From assembly GCA_012800735.1 (NCBI GenBank), contig JAAZIU010000003.1:1-45822 (forward strand): DNA of 45,822 nucleotides, read 5' to 3'. Origin of the DNA: Clostridiales bacterium (GTDB taxonomy: Bacteria; Bacillota; Clostridia; Oscillospirales; CAG-272). This document shows, one piece after another, positions 34,801 to 42,818 of the stretch; position 1 is the stretch's first letter; each line of letters starts with the position of its first letter. The notes below the pieces were generated by a model. The model worked only from the letters and a program-made list of their open reading frames with translations, ran no database searches and was not told the origin of the DNA. The translations under genes and the position numbers were made by a program.

Positions 34801-37800
34801 CTGATGCGTACATAGTTATACCTGTCAAAGAATTGAGTTTCACCCCACCACCAGCTATAGGAGCTGTCATAGCCGCCGGGTAAGGCTAAAGTATCGAAAC
34901 GAGTGCCGAAATTGTTGTGGGTGTAGTTTTCCGAAAGTCTTGTGTAAGTGATATAGTCGTCTCCGTAATCAAGACAACGCGACATGTATCCGTCCGAATA
35001 GTACGCATGCCAATAAGCAGGCTGGGGGTACTCCCAAGACCTTTCATCGCGCAATATCACCACCGGACTGTAACTATCGACGACGCTTAACTCCATTACG
35101 CCGCCGTGGTTTTCCAAATTATTGCAGTATATTGCATGCCCGTCACCGCGAATTGCCACTTCACCGCTGAAAACCTTTATCAAGTAAGCCGACAAGCCGC
35201 CGCTATAATCTCCGCCTTCAGAAATCTGCAGCGTTGGTGATGTGTTTCCTTCAAAAGAACCTATCGTTACATCCCAGCCGACTTCCACCGCGTGACTGTT
35301 CATACCTTCGCAACCGGCCTCCACTTTGATTTTGGGGTTGCCCGTGATGAGAAGATCGTTGGGTACATACAGCGCGCTGCTGTTGGGGTGATCACCTTTG
35401 CTTACCAGCGACACCGCGCCGTTTCCGCGCAGGGTAAGGTTACGCGGCGCCGTGATCAGATCCGCGCTATTATCTACTTTATTATTGGTGAGATAGCTGT
35501 TTCCAACCATGGTAATGGTTGATTCAACGTTTTTAAGAGTAAGCAGGCTTGCCGCTACATCGGTAGTTATGGTAAGGTTGTTCAGCGTCAGGCTGCCTGC
35601 TTCTTCCGAAAGTACAACTCGCAGATTGGGGGCGTTTTCTATTATGTGTTCACCGCCGAGAACCAAACCGCCGCGGCTAATCGTTAATACCTGATTGTTG
35701 ATGTTGTAGTTCCAGCCGGTTCCGGAAAGAGCACTGATATCCACACCGTTAACAGTCACACCAATTTGCTTAGAAGTTATTGTTATGACCTGGTTTTCGT
35801 TGATGTCGGAAATTGTATATACTTCGTCCGATCCCGGTGTCAGCAATACGCCGTTTGCGAATACCCGATCCAACAGCAGCATTCCGTTGCCGGAAAGCTT
35901 GAACTTGAAGTCGTTTCCTGCTGCAACATCGGGCAGATAGCCGCTCTCGGGCGATAAGGTGATACCGTTTATATCCGGACCGATTGTCGGCCAGGAGACT
36001 ATATTGTATGTTGTGGGAGAGAAGATCGGTTTAAAGATAAAGTTAGACGTGATATTTGGAATGGTATATTTCAACGAGGTGGCGCGGTATTGCATGGCGG
36101 GATTGCCATCCTGCTGTACTTCCCAATAAGATACCGTCCATTTCTGTTTCGGCATGACCATGACGGTTAAGTCATCGGTATCATGGAGGTTTATTACGGT
36201 ATCATTTCCGCTGAGCAACGCAGTCGCGCCGGCAGGCAGATCATAGCTGTATGACCCCTGACCGCCAATATCCTTCAGGATAACGCCATGCGTTTCTTTC
36301 TCGGTGAGATGTACCGTGAAGTCATCGTCCTCATCAAGCTCCGGAATTGTATACACTGTGCCTGAAGAGTAAATAGTGACGGCATCGCCTGTAAATTCAA
36401 GCGTACCTGTGACTGTCGCCGTAAAGTAGTATACTTTACCGCTTACGACATCGTTGTAGTAATAAGCCGTGCCTTTTGTCAAAGCTCCGCCGCTCGTTGT
36501 CTGAACTGCAAGATTATTGACCGTTTCGGTTGCCGTAAGTTTGGTCAGATTAGCTGTCCAGCCTTTCAGGTCGTAATATTCCGGATAGATAATCTCTGCC
36601 GTTACCGGCATTCCGCCCGGCACGTCGGTAAGAGTAAGGGTAGTAGATTCGAAATAATTGTAATAAAAGCTGTTTTGTTCGCTGCCGATCGTATACAGGA
36701 TATGGGCTTCAAGGTCGTTTGCCGCATGGCCGTTTTCGTCCTTAATATCAAAGGAAAGAGTAACGTCGAAATTCGAGCGAATTGTATAGCCGGTAACAAC
36801 GGTGTCGCGATCGATGGTAAAAGTATAGGTTCCCTCGTCGTAGTCGGCAGAACCCTGACTGCCGGTTGAAACATAGAGATATTCTGCGTCCCAGACGCAG
36901 CCTTTGCGCAGCTCCACGGTAACCACGGTGCCGCCCTTAATCTTTGCGCCGCTGTCCACATAGACCTTCTCGCTCGGCGCGGAAGAGCCTAACGCTTCCT
37001 TATAATACCAGGCTGTCAAGCCGTCGTTTCCGTTGAGATCGGAATATTTCAGTGTATAGAAATCGCGTTCGAAAGCCGCGAAGACAGAGCAGCTTATAGT
37101 CGGCATAACCAGCAGGAAGTCACTTTCGTTCTTTCCGCCGTCTTCGTTGTCATAAATAGTGCCGGCGCCGAGTTCGGTGTACCGCCACTCCTTAAAGTGG
37201 TAGCCTTCCTTTGCAGTTGCATGGAAATTAAAGATCGAGTTTGCAAGCACAACACTTCCGCTGGTAAGGTCAGAATCGTCGCATACTATAGTACCGCCGT
37301 CTGCATCTCCGGCTGTGCCGAAGCTCAAAGTGTTATGCTTGATGGAAAACTGAACTTCAATGGTAGTCGCCTCATTGAGAAGCACATATGCAAGAGAAGT
37401 GGTTTTTTTGTTCTGCGCTCTGCCGTTTATGTACCAGTCGTATACTTCATATCCGGTATCGGGCGTGGCGGTAAAGACCATGCGCGTACCGGTCTGGTAT
37501 TCCACGGTCAGTTTACCGGGGGCATTTACCGTTTTACGGGTATATCCGTATTCCGGAGAGATTGAATAAAGCGTACCTACGGCTTGCCCTTCAAACGGGC
37601 GAACGCCGATTGAAACGATATTCGTCGCGCCCAGAATTGTGATCGAGCCGTCCTCGAAGGTAATGTTGTAGTTTGTAATATTTAATTCTTTGCAAACAAT
37701 GGTATAATATCCGCAAATATTATCTACGGTATTATAGGTGAACTCTTCCCCCGCAGTATTGTAATACCGGGGATCGGTCACTGTGTTGGCAATATCGGGT

Positions 37801-40800
37801 TTTAATATATCGTTTGGCTTATCGCACTCAGCCCAGCTGCCGGAAACAATATCGAGTTCGCCAAGCTTCGGCTTTACGGCGTTTTGGCCTTCAGAGCCCT
37901 TTTGGTCGGGAAGCTGAAGGATGAGTTTCCGAGGCAGAATATTTACCGATAAATAGGCTGCCGGTATATCAGATGCGGTGCCTTCCATCTTCAGCAGATA
38001 TATATCTGCCGGAGTGTTCTCGGCAAGTATGTATTTACCGCCGATATTTGTATAGGTAATGTACTGCGTGGCATCAATTTCGTAATACACCGCGTGCCCG
38101 TTCTCGATTCTTACCTTTCCGTTGCGGGATGCGGTGAAATACGAGGCGAAACCGTCGGCATCGGTATATCTGTAGGTTGTACCTTTATTTACCTGTACGT
38201 TCTCCCCCGGATACGGCGTTGTAGGCATGTAGTATAACAAAGATATGAAAGGATCTGCCGGGTGCATTTCGTGCGATTCGGCCTTTTCTTCAACTGAGGT
38301 TGTTATGCCGGCCGATTTTGAAACTTTGTAAAACACAAGTTCTGCTCCGTCACCGTAAACAATCGGCACCGGGCTGTCGATTGTGTAACCGTCGCTCATC
38401 TGTGACAGATAGAGCGTTTCCGCAGAGGCTGACCTAAAGATAAAGGAGCCGCTGTAATATGCGTATACGGTGTATAGGCCGGGGGGAAGCTGACCTTCAA
38501 GTACTTTGGTAGCTATGCCGGATGCGTCAAGCAGCGCAAAATGCGTATAAGTTTCGCCGGTTGCCGTTGAGGTCAGAGTGAAGGTGACCGTACCGCTGGG
38601 GATTGACGCGCTGTCAGGATGGGCATTCACTACCTTGGCGAACAACTCAACTCCGCCGAAGGGCACATCGCTGACCCGCAGAGAAGCGGATTCGATGAAA
38701 GCAGTGCGCTTGGCATGAGTAAGCGTAACCGGCGCCGTATAGGCTGATATCAGCTGTCCGGTGGCTTTTACCTGTACATTTGTGCGGCAGCGGTAATCGC
38801 CGACAACTTCAACTCCAGAATTGGCGAAGGTCAGGGTTATGCCGGTTTCATTGACCATGTCAACCCAGGCGCCTCTTTCCATCTTCTGCCACTGGTACTG
38901 TACCGTGGAGTAGTAGTTGTCCCTCGCCTCACCGCCGGGACCTCTTACATCCGCGGTAAGGTATGCGTTTTTGTCGGGATAGACAAGAAGTTTGCCATCA
39001 TTATCGCCGTCCGACTCGACAACCAGCAGCGAAGGATAACCGTCCTCCGCCTTTGTACGAACGGTTAACAATCCGGAGGGCGACGAAAGCGGCGGAACGG
39101 GACGAAGCCTCTCCACCTGAATGGCATACTGATATTCGGTATACGGCGTCAGATTTTCATCTACAAAATAATATTCCTTATAAGGATTTCCTTCCTCATC
39201 ATACTTTAAGGTATAATTCGGAGTGTCGGCTTCAATGACGGCAATTTCCTCTAAACCGCCGCCTACCGGGAAATCAAAGTATTTATAAATATAGAAGTAA
39301 CGGAAGTCGTCGTCATAAGTCCAGGTCAGAACATTGCTTTCGCTTGTAGTGCGATCATAGTCCTGCTGGAAGTCGGTAGGAAGCAGGGGCGGCTGAGATA
39401 CATCGTTTACAATGTAGCTGACGACCGGAATACTGCTGCCGTCGGGAAATTTATAGTTATAGGAGAACAGTTTCCAGGAGTAATAATAGCCGTAATCTCT
39501 GAATTCGAGCGGCATATTGGTTACCGTTCCCGAAAAGCTTGTTCCCTCAAGGTTGATTGTACTCCATCCGCCAGATGGGTTGAGTGAAAATTGGATACCC
39601 CCGGTCGTATCGACTTCCATTATGCCGAGAGGGCTTTGGACACCCATTCCTCCGCCAAACTTGAAGTCGAATGCGCAACCCATATTGTAGCTTTCGACAG
39701 TTTCTTCAGTTACGGTAATTGTCTGGGTGATAGCTCCGTTTCCGAAGCTGACGCCGGCGGGATAATCGTTCCACTCGGCAATTACATTATACGGACTCGA
39801 AGACGATGGATAGGACGAAGGATCGCCCGGTGTGGAAGTTATAGCCTTGCCCTTGATCTCAGGCAAAGCGTCATAGTTGCCCTGAATAGACTCGTAATAA
39901 TCAAGAGTAAGGACCTGATAGCAGGGAGTAAAGGTGTTTGTAATGATATCTACCGTTTTGTTATATCCGCCTCTTCCGTCCGGCGTGTAAATATAGTAAA
40001 CGTAATTTTCCGTCGGAATCGAGAAAAACGCAACGGCATCTTCATCCTGGCTGGTTTCAAAAGTAAGCTCGTATTCTACGCTCTTCGTTGTTTCCTTTTC
40101 CCATTCAAGAGTGTAGTTAAGACTGCCCTCTACCTCGAGCTTTCCGCCGGAGAGTTCATGTTCGTGTGAAACATAGAAGCCGACTTCAAGGTCCACCGCA
40201 ACAAGATCACTCTCGCCTGAACCCACGATACGGCTGTAGGAAGTGGCGTTCTGCCAGGCGTAGTCGTAGTCGCAGATTACATCTACATCTTCATAGTAAG
40301 GCGCCGCCGCGATGATAGCCAGCACTTTCGGGTCGGAATAGGTAAGATAATGAATACCGCTGTATTCAATCAACACGGTATCAATATCAACGTCGACAAA
40401 AGCAAGCGCCGTAGTGTTCAATGTTTGAGAAGAGTTTATTGCGGGCGTTTGTCCTTCTGCCGGTTTCAGGGTATCCTGCGTTAAAGATACCTGAAGTTTA
40501 CCATCTTCCTTTCCGCTGAGCACTTCATAGGCTACAAAATGATCAGTCCCATCCGTATCTTTCTTGGAACTTTCGCGGTAGAAGTTAGTTGCAAGAATAC
40601 TGTATCCGTTTCCGTGTATGTCTCCGGAAACAGCGCCGTATTCGCAATACTCCGCTTTTACTTTGTTTGACCCGTCCAGTTTTTGCGGACCCCAGTTGGC
40701 ATTAAGCGTGTTTTGTCCGTCATACTTGCTTTCGTCCAACGATGACTTAAGCGTGAGCAGTTTTCCTTCGCTGTTCTCATACAGATAACTGTCAAGGTAC

Positions 40801-42200
40801 AGATATCTGTATTCTGCTCCTTCGGGATAGATTACGGCCGCGTTGGTACGCATAAACGGCTGGGAGAAGTAATATTCATCGAATCCGTTGTTGCTCTGCC
40901 AGCTTATTACTTTACCATCCTCAGTCTCTGTTTCAACATACTGCCCTTCTATCGGCTTATGTACGTCGCTCTGATCGGCACGAAGCATCATCAGATCCGG
41001 GTCATATATATAGGTTGTGATTGTGCGCCGGGTATTGCCCCGGTAAGGTTCGGTAGAATGATAACTGCTTTGATTAAGGTGTTGTATGTCACTGACAGGC
41101 TGACCGGTTGCAATAAGTTCCTTATAACCGTCGCCGTTAAGGTCGCCGGTTATAAGGCTTACGCGTACCTGCTCGCCGAGTTTATCCTCGTTTAAATCCA
41201 GAGGCGCGCTGGTCTGGAGCATATTGCTTTTTCCGCCCCACAAAACAACAGCTTTGCTCTTTTCGTGAGACCACAGGTCAAAATGGTAATATTCATCAAT
41301 CCAGTTAAGGACCACCACGCTGCCGCTGGAGATTGCCAGATCGTCAACGCCGTCGCGGTTAAAGTCTCCGGTACAGAGAGAGACCATGTTGGGAACAATA
41401 CCCGATCCGCTGATCGCATGGCTCCATACACGTCTCCAATTTGCCATGTCAAGCCAATCGTTCGGGCCGGATTGAGAAGTTTTTTGATACTTATAAATAT
41501 CGACGCGAGCCTTCTTGTTTTCGACAACGTAAACAGCAATCTCGCTTGTGCCGTCTCCGTCAAAGTCACCCGCGGCAACCTGAAGGAAATTCTGCCAAGC
41601 GTAGTCCATTTTAACCGTCATCCATTTGTAACCGGAATCTTCAAATGAATCGCTTAATGTATCTCCTGGGGTTACTGCTCCGACCTTTTTGGTTCCGCTG
41701 AATGTTTCGGCTTTACCGTCGTAAACGCAAATAAACATTTCCGATTCGGAAGTCGAGTAACTTACATTGGTGTAACCAACATAAACCGCTTCGCCGTTGA
41801 GTCCGTCACCGTCAAAGTCTGCGCTTGCAACGGCAAACATCTGGAACGGGACGGCGCCGCCGCCGCTGGGCACGCCCGAGATTGACGTCGGCGAAACGGT
41901 ATTATCGTTTTTTCCGTAGATTCTGGTTCCGCCCGAAGATGCCGTCAGAAGCTCAAACACCTGATTCCCGGGCAGCTTGTCGCGCCCGTAGGGGTTGTCG
42001 GTGGTTTCTTCGTCGTATCCTTCGGGTATTTCCGTGGTATCAAATCCCAAAGCGGTGAAAATATCGGAATCCTGTCCCTCAAATCCGCCTGCCAAGTTTG
42101 TAGCCGCAGATACCGGCAGCGTTATGGTCGACATAATGCTTAGTATCATGCTGAAAAGCAGCAGCAGACTAAGGAGCTTTCTTGAGCGTTTCCCTATCAT
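28866..42200 (-). CDS. Giant multidomain SLH surface protein (4,444 residues)
   Basis: An uninterrupted 4,444-residue exported protein. Residues 1-33 are a signal peptide. About 110-600 hold FG-GAP/VCBS-like repeats (SADFDGDGLNGEAV, AGDFDGDGTSEIAV, TGDFNRDGVDDLAI, TGDLNGDGYKELIA), which suggest a calcium-binding beta-propeller. About 600-900 is a beta-rich region I do not recognise. An FN3-like domain (about 930-1050), Ig-like domains (about 1090-1265), an MBG-like domain (about 1415-1525), InlB B-type repeats, a beta-helix-like stretch (about 2150-2320) and another Ig domain (about 2913-2997) follow. About eleven InlB-type repeats (VxxxPDxxYxxxxWxVNG) occupy 3100-4215, interrupted by a collagen-like run at 4061-4090. 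An EF-hand (DANKDGFITEDE) at 4230 precedes three SLH domains (4258-4444), which would bind the wall polysaccharide. GAGG precedes the ATG. It is probably an adhesin or S-layer-associated protein. Confidence 0.92.
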   Translation of the reverse strand: MIGKRSRKLLSLLLLFSMILSIMSTITLPVSAATNLAGGFEGQDSDIFTALGFDTTEIPEGYDEETTDNPYGRDKLPGNQVFELLTASSGGTRIYGKNDNTVSPTSISGVPSGGGAVPFQMFAVASADFDGDGLNGEAVYVGYTNVSYSTSESEMFICVYDGKAETFSGTKKVGAVTPGDTLSDSFEDSGYKWMTVKMDYAWQNFLQVAAGDFDGDGTSEIAVYVVENKKARVDIYKYQKTSQSGPNDWLDMANWRRVWSHAISGSGIVPNMVSLCTGDFNRDGVDDLAISSGSVVVLNWIDEYYHFDLWSHEKSKAVVLWGGKSNMLQTSAPLDLNEDKLGEQVRVSLITGDLNGDGYKELIATGQPVSDIQHLNQSSYHSTEPYRGNTRRTITTYIYDPDLMMLRADQSDVHKPIEGQYVETETEDGKVISWQSNNGFDEYYFSQPFMRTNAAVIYPEGAEYRYLYLDSYLYENSEGKLLTLKSSLDESKYDGQNTLNANWGPQKLDGSNKVKAEYCEYGAVSGDIHGNGYSILATNFYRESSKKDTDGTDHFVAYEVLSGKEDGKLQVSLTQDTLKPAEGQTPAINSSQTLNTTALAFVDVDIDTVLIEYSGIHYLTYSDPKVLAIIAAAPYYEDVDVICDYDYAWQNATSYSRIVGSGESDLVAVDLEVGFYVSHEHELSGGKLEVEGSLNYTLEWEKETTKSVEYELTFETSQDEDAVAFFSIPTENYVYYIYTPDGRGGYNKTVDIITNTFTPCYQVLTLDYYESIQGNYDALPEIKGKAITSTPGDPSSYPSSSSPYNVIAEWNDYPAGVSFGNGAITQTITVTEETVESYNMGCAFDFKFGGGMGVQSPLGIMEVDTTGGIQFSLNPSGGWSTINLEGTSFSGTVTNMPLEFRDYGYYYSWKLFSYNYKFPDGSSIPVVSYIVNDVSQPPLLPTDFQQDYDRTTSESNVLTWTYDDDFRYFYIYKYFDFPVGGGLEEIAVIEADTPNYTLKYDEEGNPYKEYYFVDENLTPYTEYQYAIQVERLRPVPPLSSPSGLLTVRTKAEDGYPSLLVVESDGDNDGKLLVYPDKNAYLTADVRGPGGEARDNYYSTVQYQWQKMERGAWVDMVNETGITLTFANSGVEVVGDYRCRTNVQVKATGQLISAYTAPVTLTHAKRTAFIESASLRVSDVPFGGVELFAKVVNAHPDSASIPSGTVTFTLTSTATGETYTHFALLDASGIATKVLEGQLPPGLYTVYAYYSGSFIFRSASAETLYLSQMSDGYTIDSPVPIVYGDGAELVFYKVSKSAGITTSVEEKAESHEMHPADPFISLLYYMPTTPYPGENVQVNKGTTYRYTDADGFASYFTASRNGKVRIENGHAVYYEIDATQYITYTNIGGKYILAENTPADIYLLKMEGTASDIPAAYLSVNILPRKLILQLPDQKGSEGQNAVKPKLGELDIVSGSWAECDKPNDILKPDIANTVTDPRYYNTAGEEFTYNTVDNICGYYTIVCKELNITNYNITFEDGSITILGATNIVSIGVRPFEGQAVGTLYSISPEYGYTRKTVNAPGKLTVEYQTGTRMVFTATPDTGYEVYDWYINGRAQNKKTTSLAYVLLNEATTIEVQFSIKHNTLSFGTAGDADGGTIVCDDSDLTSGSVVLANSIFNFHATAKEGYHFKEWRYTELGAGTIYDNEDGGKNESDFLLVMPTISCSVFAAFERDFYTLKYSDLNGNDGLTAWYYKEALGSSAPSEKVYVDSGAKIKGGTVVTVELRKGCVWDAEYLYVSTGSQGSADYDEGTYTFTIDRDTVVTGYTIRSNFDVTLSFDIKDENGHAANDLEAHILYTIGSEQNSFYYNYFESTTLTLTDVPGGMPVTAEIIYPEYYDLKGWTANLTKLTATETVNNLAVQTTSGGALTKGTAYYYNDVVSGKVYYFTATVTGTLEFTGDAVTIYSSGTVYTIPELDEDDDFTVHLTEKETHGVILKDIGGQGSYSYDLPAGATALLSGNDTVINLHDTDDLTVMVMPKQKWTVSYWEVQQDGNPAMQYRATSLKYTIPNITSNFIFKPIFSPTTYNIVSWPTIGPDINGITLSPESGYLPDVAAGNDFKFKLSGNGMLLLDRVFANGVLLTPGSDEVYTISDINENQVITITSKQIGVTVNGVDISALSGTGWNYNINNQVLTISRGGLVLGGEHIIENAPNLRVVLSEEAGSLTLNNLTITTDVAASLLTLKNVESTITMVGNSYLTNNKVDNSADLITAPRNLTLRGNGAVSLVSKGDHPNSSALYVPNDLLITGNPKIKVEAGCEGMNSHAVEVGWDVTIGSFEGNTSPTLQISEGGDYSGGLSAYLIKVFSGEVAIRGDGHAIYCNNLENHGGVMELSVVDSYSPVVILRDERSWEYPQPAYWHAYYSDGYMSRCLDYGDDYITYTRLSENYTHNNFGTRFDTLALPGGYDSSYSWWWGETQFFDRYNYVRISPLAKKVDDNDIQLFVQTDEDTVYSDDLPSAAGTDNTYFYVDLDQQPGSSSGDFKELNSDDLYHRETKPNWQIIAVANTSADGTPTAKLEAHDIIWLEATWFEIEGQEQVEKTGYNGTIVSSGAQFDYTVSGLMDIDASTKGLIEATSSNVASLTLKSLTYPSLKIHNVPLYLEGDNYLLNHSGTALTAVIGTQGNQVEIHSEDGNGTLTAITGSNNPALIAHSVELFNVKALTLFTEGGQSALGGVQGGDYCSIMYSDSILAERRCAYGEGWLVDTGETAASAETLLVKPPEYAPSNYGSYIKVYSITSDGYSEPLSLTYDKGSGVDFVIVYPHRLPAVSGQLHIFDPYKPEEGDINYGFLKLIDSKGNDRELILGEDQDYHWIPPTGQAFSNSIRLYPRLLDTLELGDYTLRVFCYDEDKSDNTFYSFDIPLKITSVETTTGDLILSPEGHINSSRGRSITFTATPTGPVPAAYEWKLGGEIIQNATGRTYTLEIPSDANLGDQYNITVTSYSDSGKTNELASAFAYVKVTPSATDIEITCEGETPSGDGSYTLYHNTLDGTDKTWNFNALVTLDDANTSTDVTWSLWGASKRDTNLTSEGALTIDSNEFGTGGILKLTATYINVDNTTFEKTITIHLSTDAHVSYDNTGAENGNISGAVYGVSQTAIPAEGLWVPENNLVVVTAEPEPEFIVRTWFVNGESVMDNPDYTIDAENHTLSFTTEKMAHYVITANYINSSSYIITYAAGENGVLTAGCDNVTLPSGDRVEKGSEVVLTATPDANFRVDYWTVNGEIYELPLGIPYTAETLTLTDVSEDYDITVSFVGVDLVIKFMAAPTDSGAPKGTLSLMVNGENVPVIGTPNSDQSVSYSATVKAMDDIVVFANPDIGYIVDSWYAKNSLGNYVVIEGSERKTTYTADDITSAFDIKVDFKAIPTHQVTVYTNSYQNGSGKVQSGFIEVPMSDSRVFTVPQHDNLTLLALPDIGCYLYDWIVNGAEYEENGNSITLMDITGPATVSATFRRNFYTVTLTTEGSGTLSGAYTLTIGDDTFAGAIIDSESIRGGSAVNLSAKPDAEHILSKLTINDTQVTPVWDDIAKEYVYSIDALTENIVVNAVFTDVSELFSVIVNPTFTVVTNPNTEPPTTETSGTTEVAFVPDGISGDADLLDSAVEIAEGGAAILTFAPAVGYIINPATLESSINSVLAAAGSTAALSITMEGNKCIATISNVDKALDFTNMASPFEASTAEMCILYLTSSGPGTLTATYGNTVLTNGSQLPMDAEISIQAVPDAHCKVSALTKNAEDLTALFPTDPNDNSLSGTITMDAQTVSVTATFAISERKVTVNTLGTGGGTVDIKEASDIDYTPYLSGTYYLPADSELSIKFTPDETSVLNTQNITGVTPIYDSVTDTYTCALTADTVISAVFDMTMCVVTYNTPENGILTVRDGIGQTVDSGTAVPVGTTLIIVPTPFDHYRLKTLTAGGTAHVPASGYIVNVHKNNVIYCEFEVAEVPVTFAATGGTISVSVMPDGNGIVNGQYVPVGTQLNVTPIPNVDYRLENLYVNGATLNSSGWYTVGSSPVVITASFTYAGTAPAGPEGPAGPAGPEGPAGPAGPAGPQGPIGPSIPGPAIPSIMPVIVTTPAPEIPEAPAAADVPRDPVTSPAAGGKSIAISASGKGSIVVTSNGQEIKNGSAVRSGSKLSIYAVPEDGMVLKSLTLNGLEITNGSEHEVYSDTEINAVFTPQEGVPYYINAEGNRVYLGFAYDANKDGFITEDEYIAPEGSKILYGESPKAFTDIAGYWCEDYINFVTQREIFLGITSTTFGPNETLTRAMFVTVLGRLYERSYGEIRDSQDHRFADCDYDSYYGKYVDWATSFGIIQGYGDGQFGPGDAITREQMVTIVYNFAKAINKVPSYMDTTLNYPDSGSISGWAFDGAIFCQTENLFTVKEDGSFAPKEKATRADTAAILARLIQYVLRKK
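29931..30020 (-). repeat. Collagen-like Gly-Pro-X run within the giant protein
   Basis: Ten consecutive Gly-Pro-X triplets (X = E, A, A, E, A, A, A, Q, I, S) encoded by nine-base DNA repeats, at residues 4061-4090. They form a short rod between the InlB-type repeats and the final InlB-type/EF-hand/SLH part. Ten triplets are few for a stable triple helix, so it may work as a stiff linker. Confidence 0.9.
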
Positions 42201-42333
42201 TTTTCAATCCTCTTTTAAGTGTATTTTTTCGTTGTTGGTCGCGATAAATGTCATGTTTTCTTTGATTTACGGTGTGACTGCCGGTTTGTTGACTTATAAT
42301 ACGAAATTTCCTACTCTTGCCGGCGCATGCGTT

Positions 42334-42588
42334 TTAATATGCTTCTCCGAGCAACATTTTTATGATTTCCCGAAATCCGAGCTCCGCTACCACTAATGTG
42401 TCTTTGTACCAGCGAACAAAGTTTCCGTCGGTATCCGCGGTTGCGAAAATGCTTGGATTTGAGAGTACGCCGAAGCGATATGCATTAAATCTGGGTTTCA
42501 TATCCAGGGCAACCGAGTTGCCGCTGTCGAAACTCACAAGGAGAACGCCGTCTTCCCGCGCTGTTACTTTTGAAATCGGAGCTTTCAT
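42334..42588 (-). CDS. DUF2442 family protein
   Basis: An 84-residue protein, taking the ATG at 42588 (MKAPISKVTA, preceded by GGGAGG) rather than an in-frame start 18 codons upstream. It has the small DUF2442 pattern: ISKVTAREDGVLLVSFDSGNSVALDM, split by short strands, followed by a helix-strand part with YRFGVLSNPSIF and VVAELGFREII. These proteins are short and often sit near DUF4160 genes in toxin-antitoxin-like pairs; no such partner is present here. It lies 133 bases upstream of the giant surface-protein gene on the same strand and could be co-transcribed with it. Confidence 0.75.
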   Translation of the reverse strand: MKAPISKVTAREDGVLLVSFDSGNSVALDMKPRFNAYRFGVLSNPSIFATADTDGNFVRWYKDTLVVAELGFREIIKMLLGEAY

Positions 42589-42632
42589 TTTCACAACCTC
42601 CCAATAAAAATGCAGATTATGATTCATACTAC

Positions 42633-42641
42633 ATTCTATCA
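42633..42641 (-). promoter_or_regulatory. Possible extended -10 of the DUF2442 gene
   Basis: Minus-strand TGA-TAGAAT about 45 bases upstream of the ATG at 42588, without a clear -35. Confidence 0.35.
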
Positions 42642-42727
42642 CATAAAAGTCGGTTTGTAGCGTGACTATTTGTCACTATTTTTTCTGTTTTTGCGGGTTT
42701 TTACTGTTTTTCGGTTAATTTTCCTAT

Positions 42728-42767
42728 AAAAAACACTCCGATACATATTCTGTATCGAAGTGTTTTT
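42728..42767. terminator. Terminator of the LuxR-family regulator gene
   Basis: AAACACT-C-CGATACA (42731-42745) pairs with TGTATCG-A-AGTGTTT (42751-42765) except for one mismatch, with a 5-base loop and A/T runs on both sides. It lies about 50 bases past the stop codon of the minus-strand regulator gene. Confidence 0.85.
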
Positions 42768-42818
42768 CGCGGATGACCGTCGCTTCTTAATTATATCTGT
42801 ATTTTTTCGATAATATTA

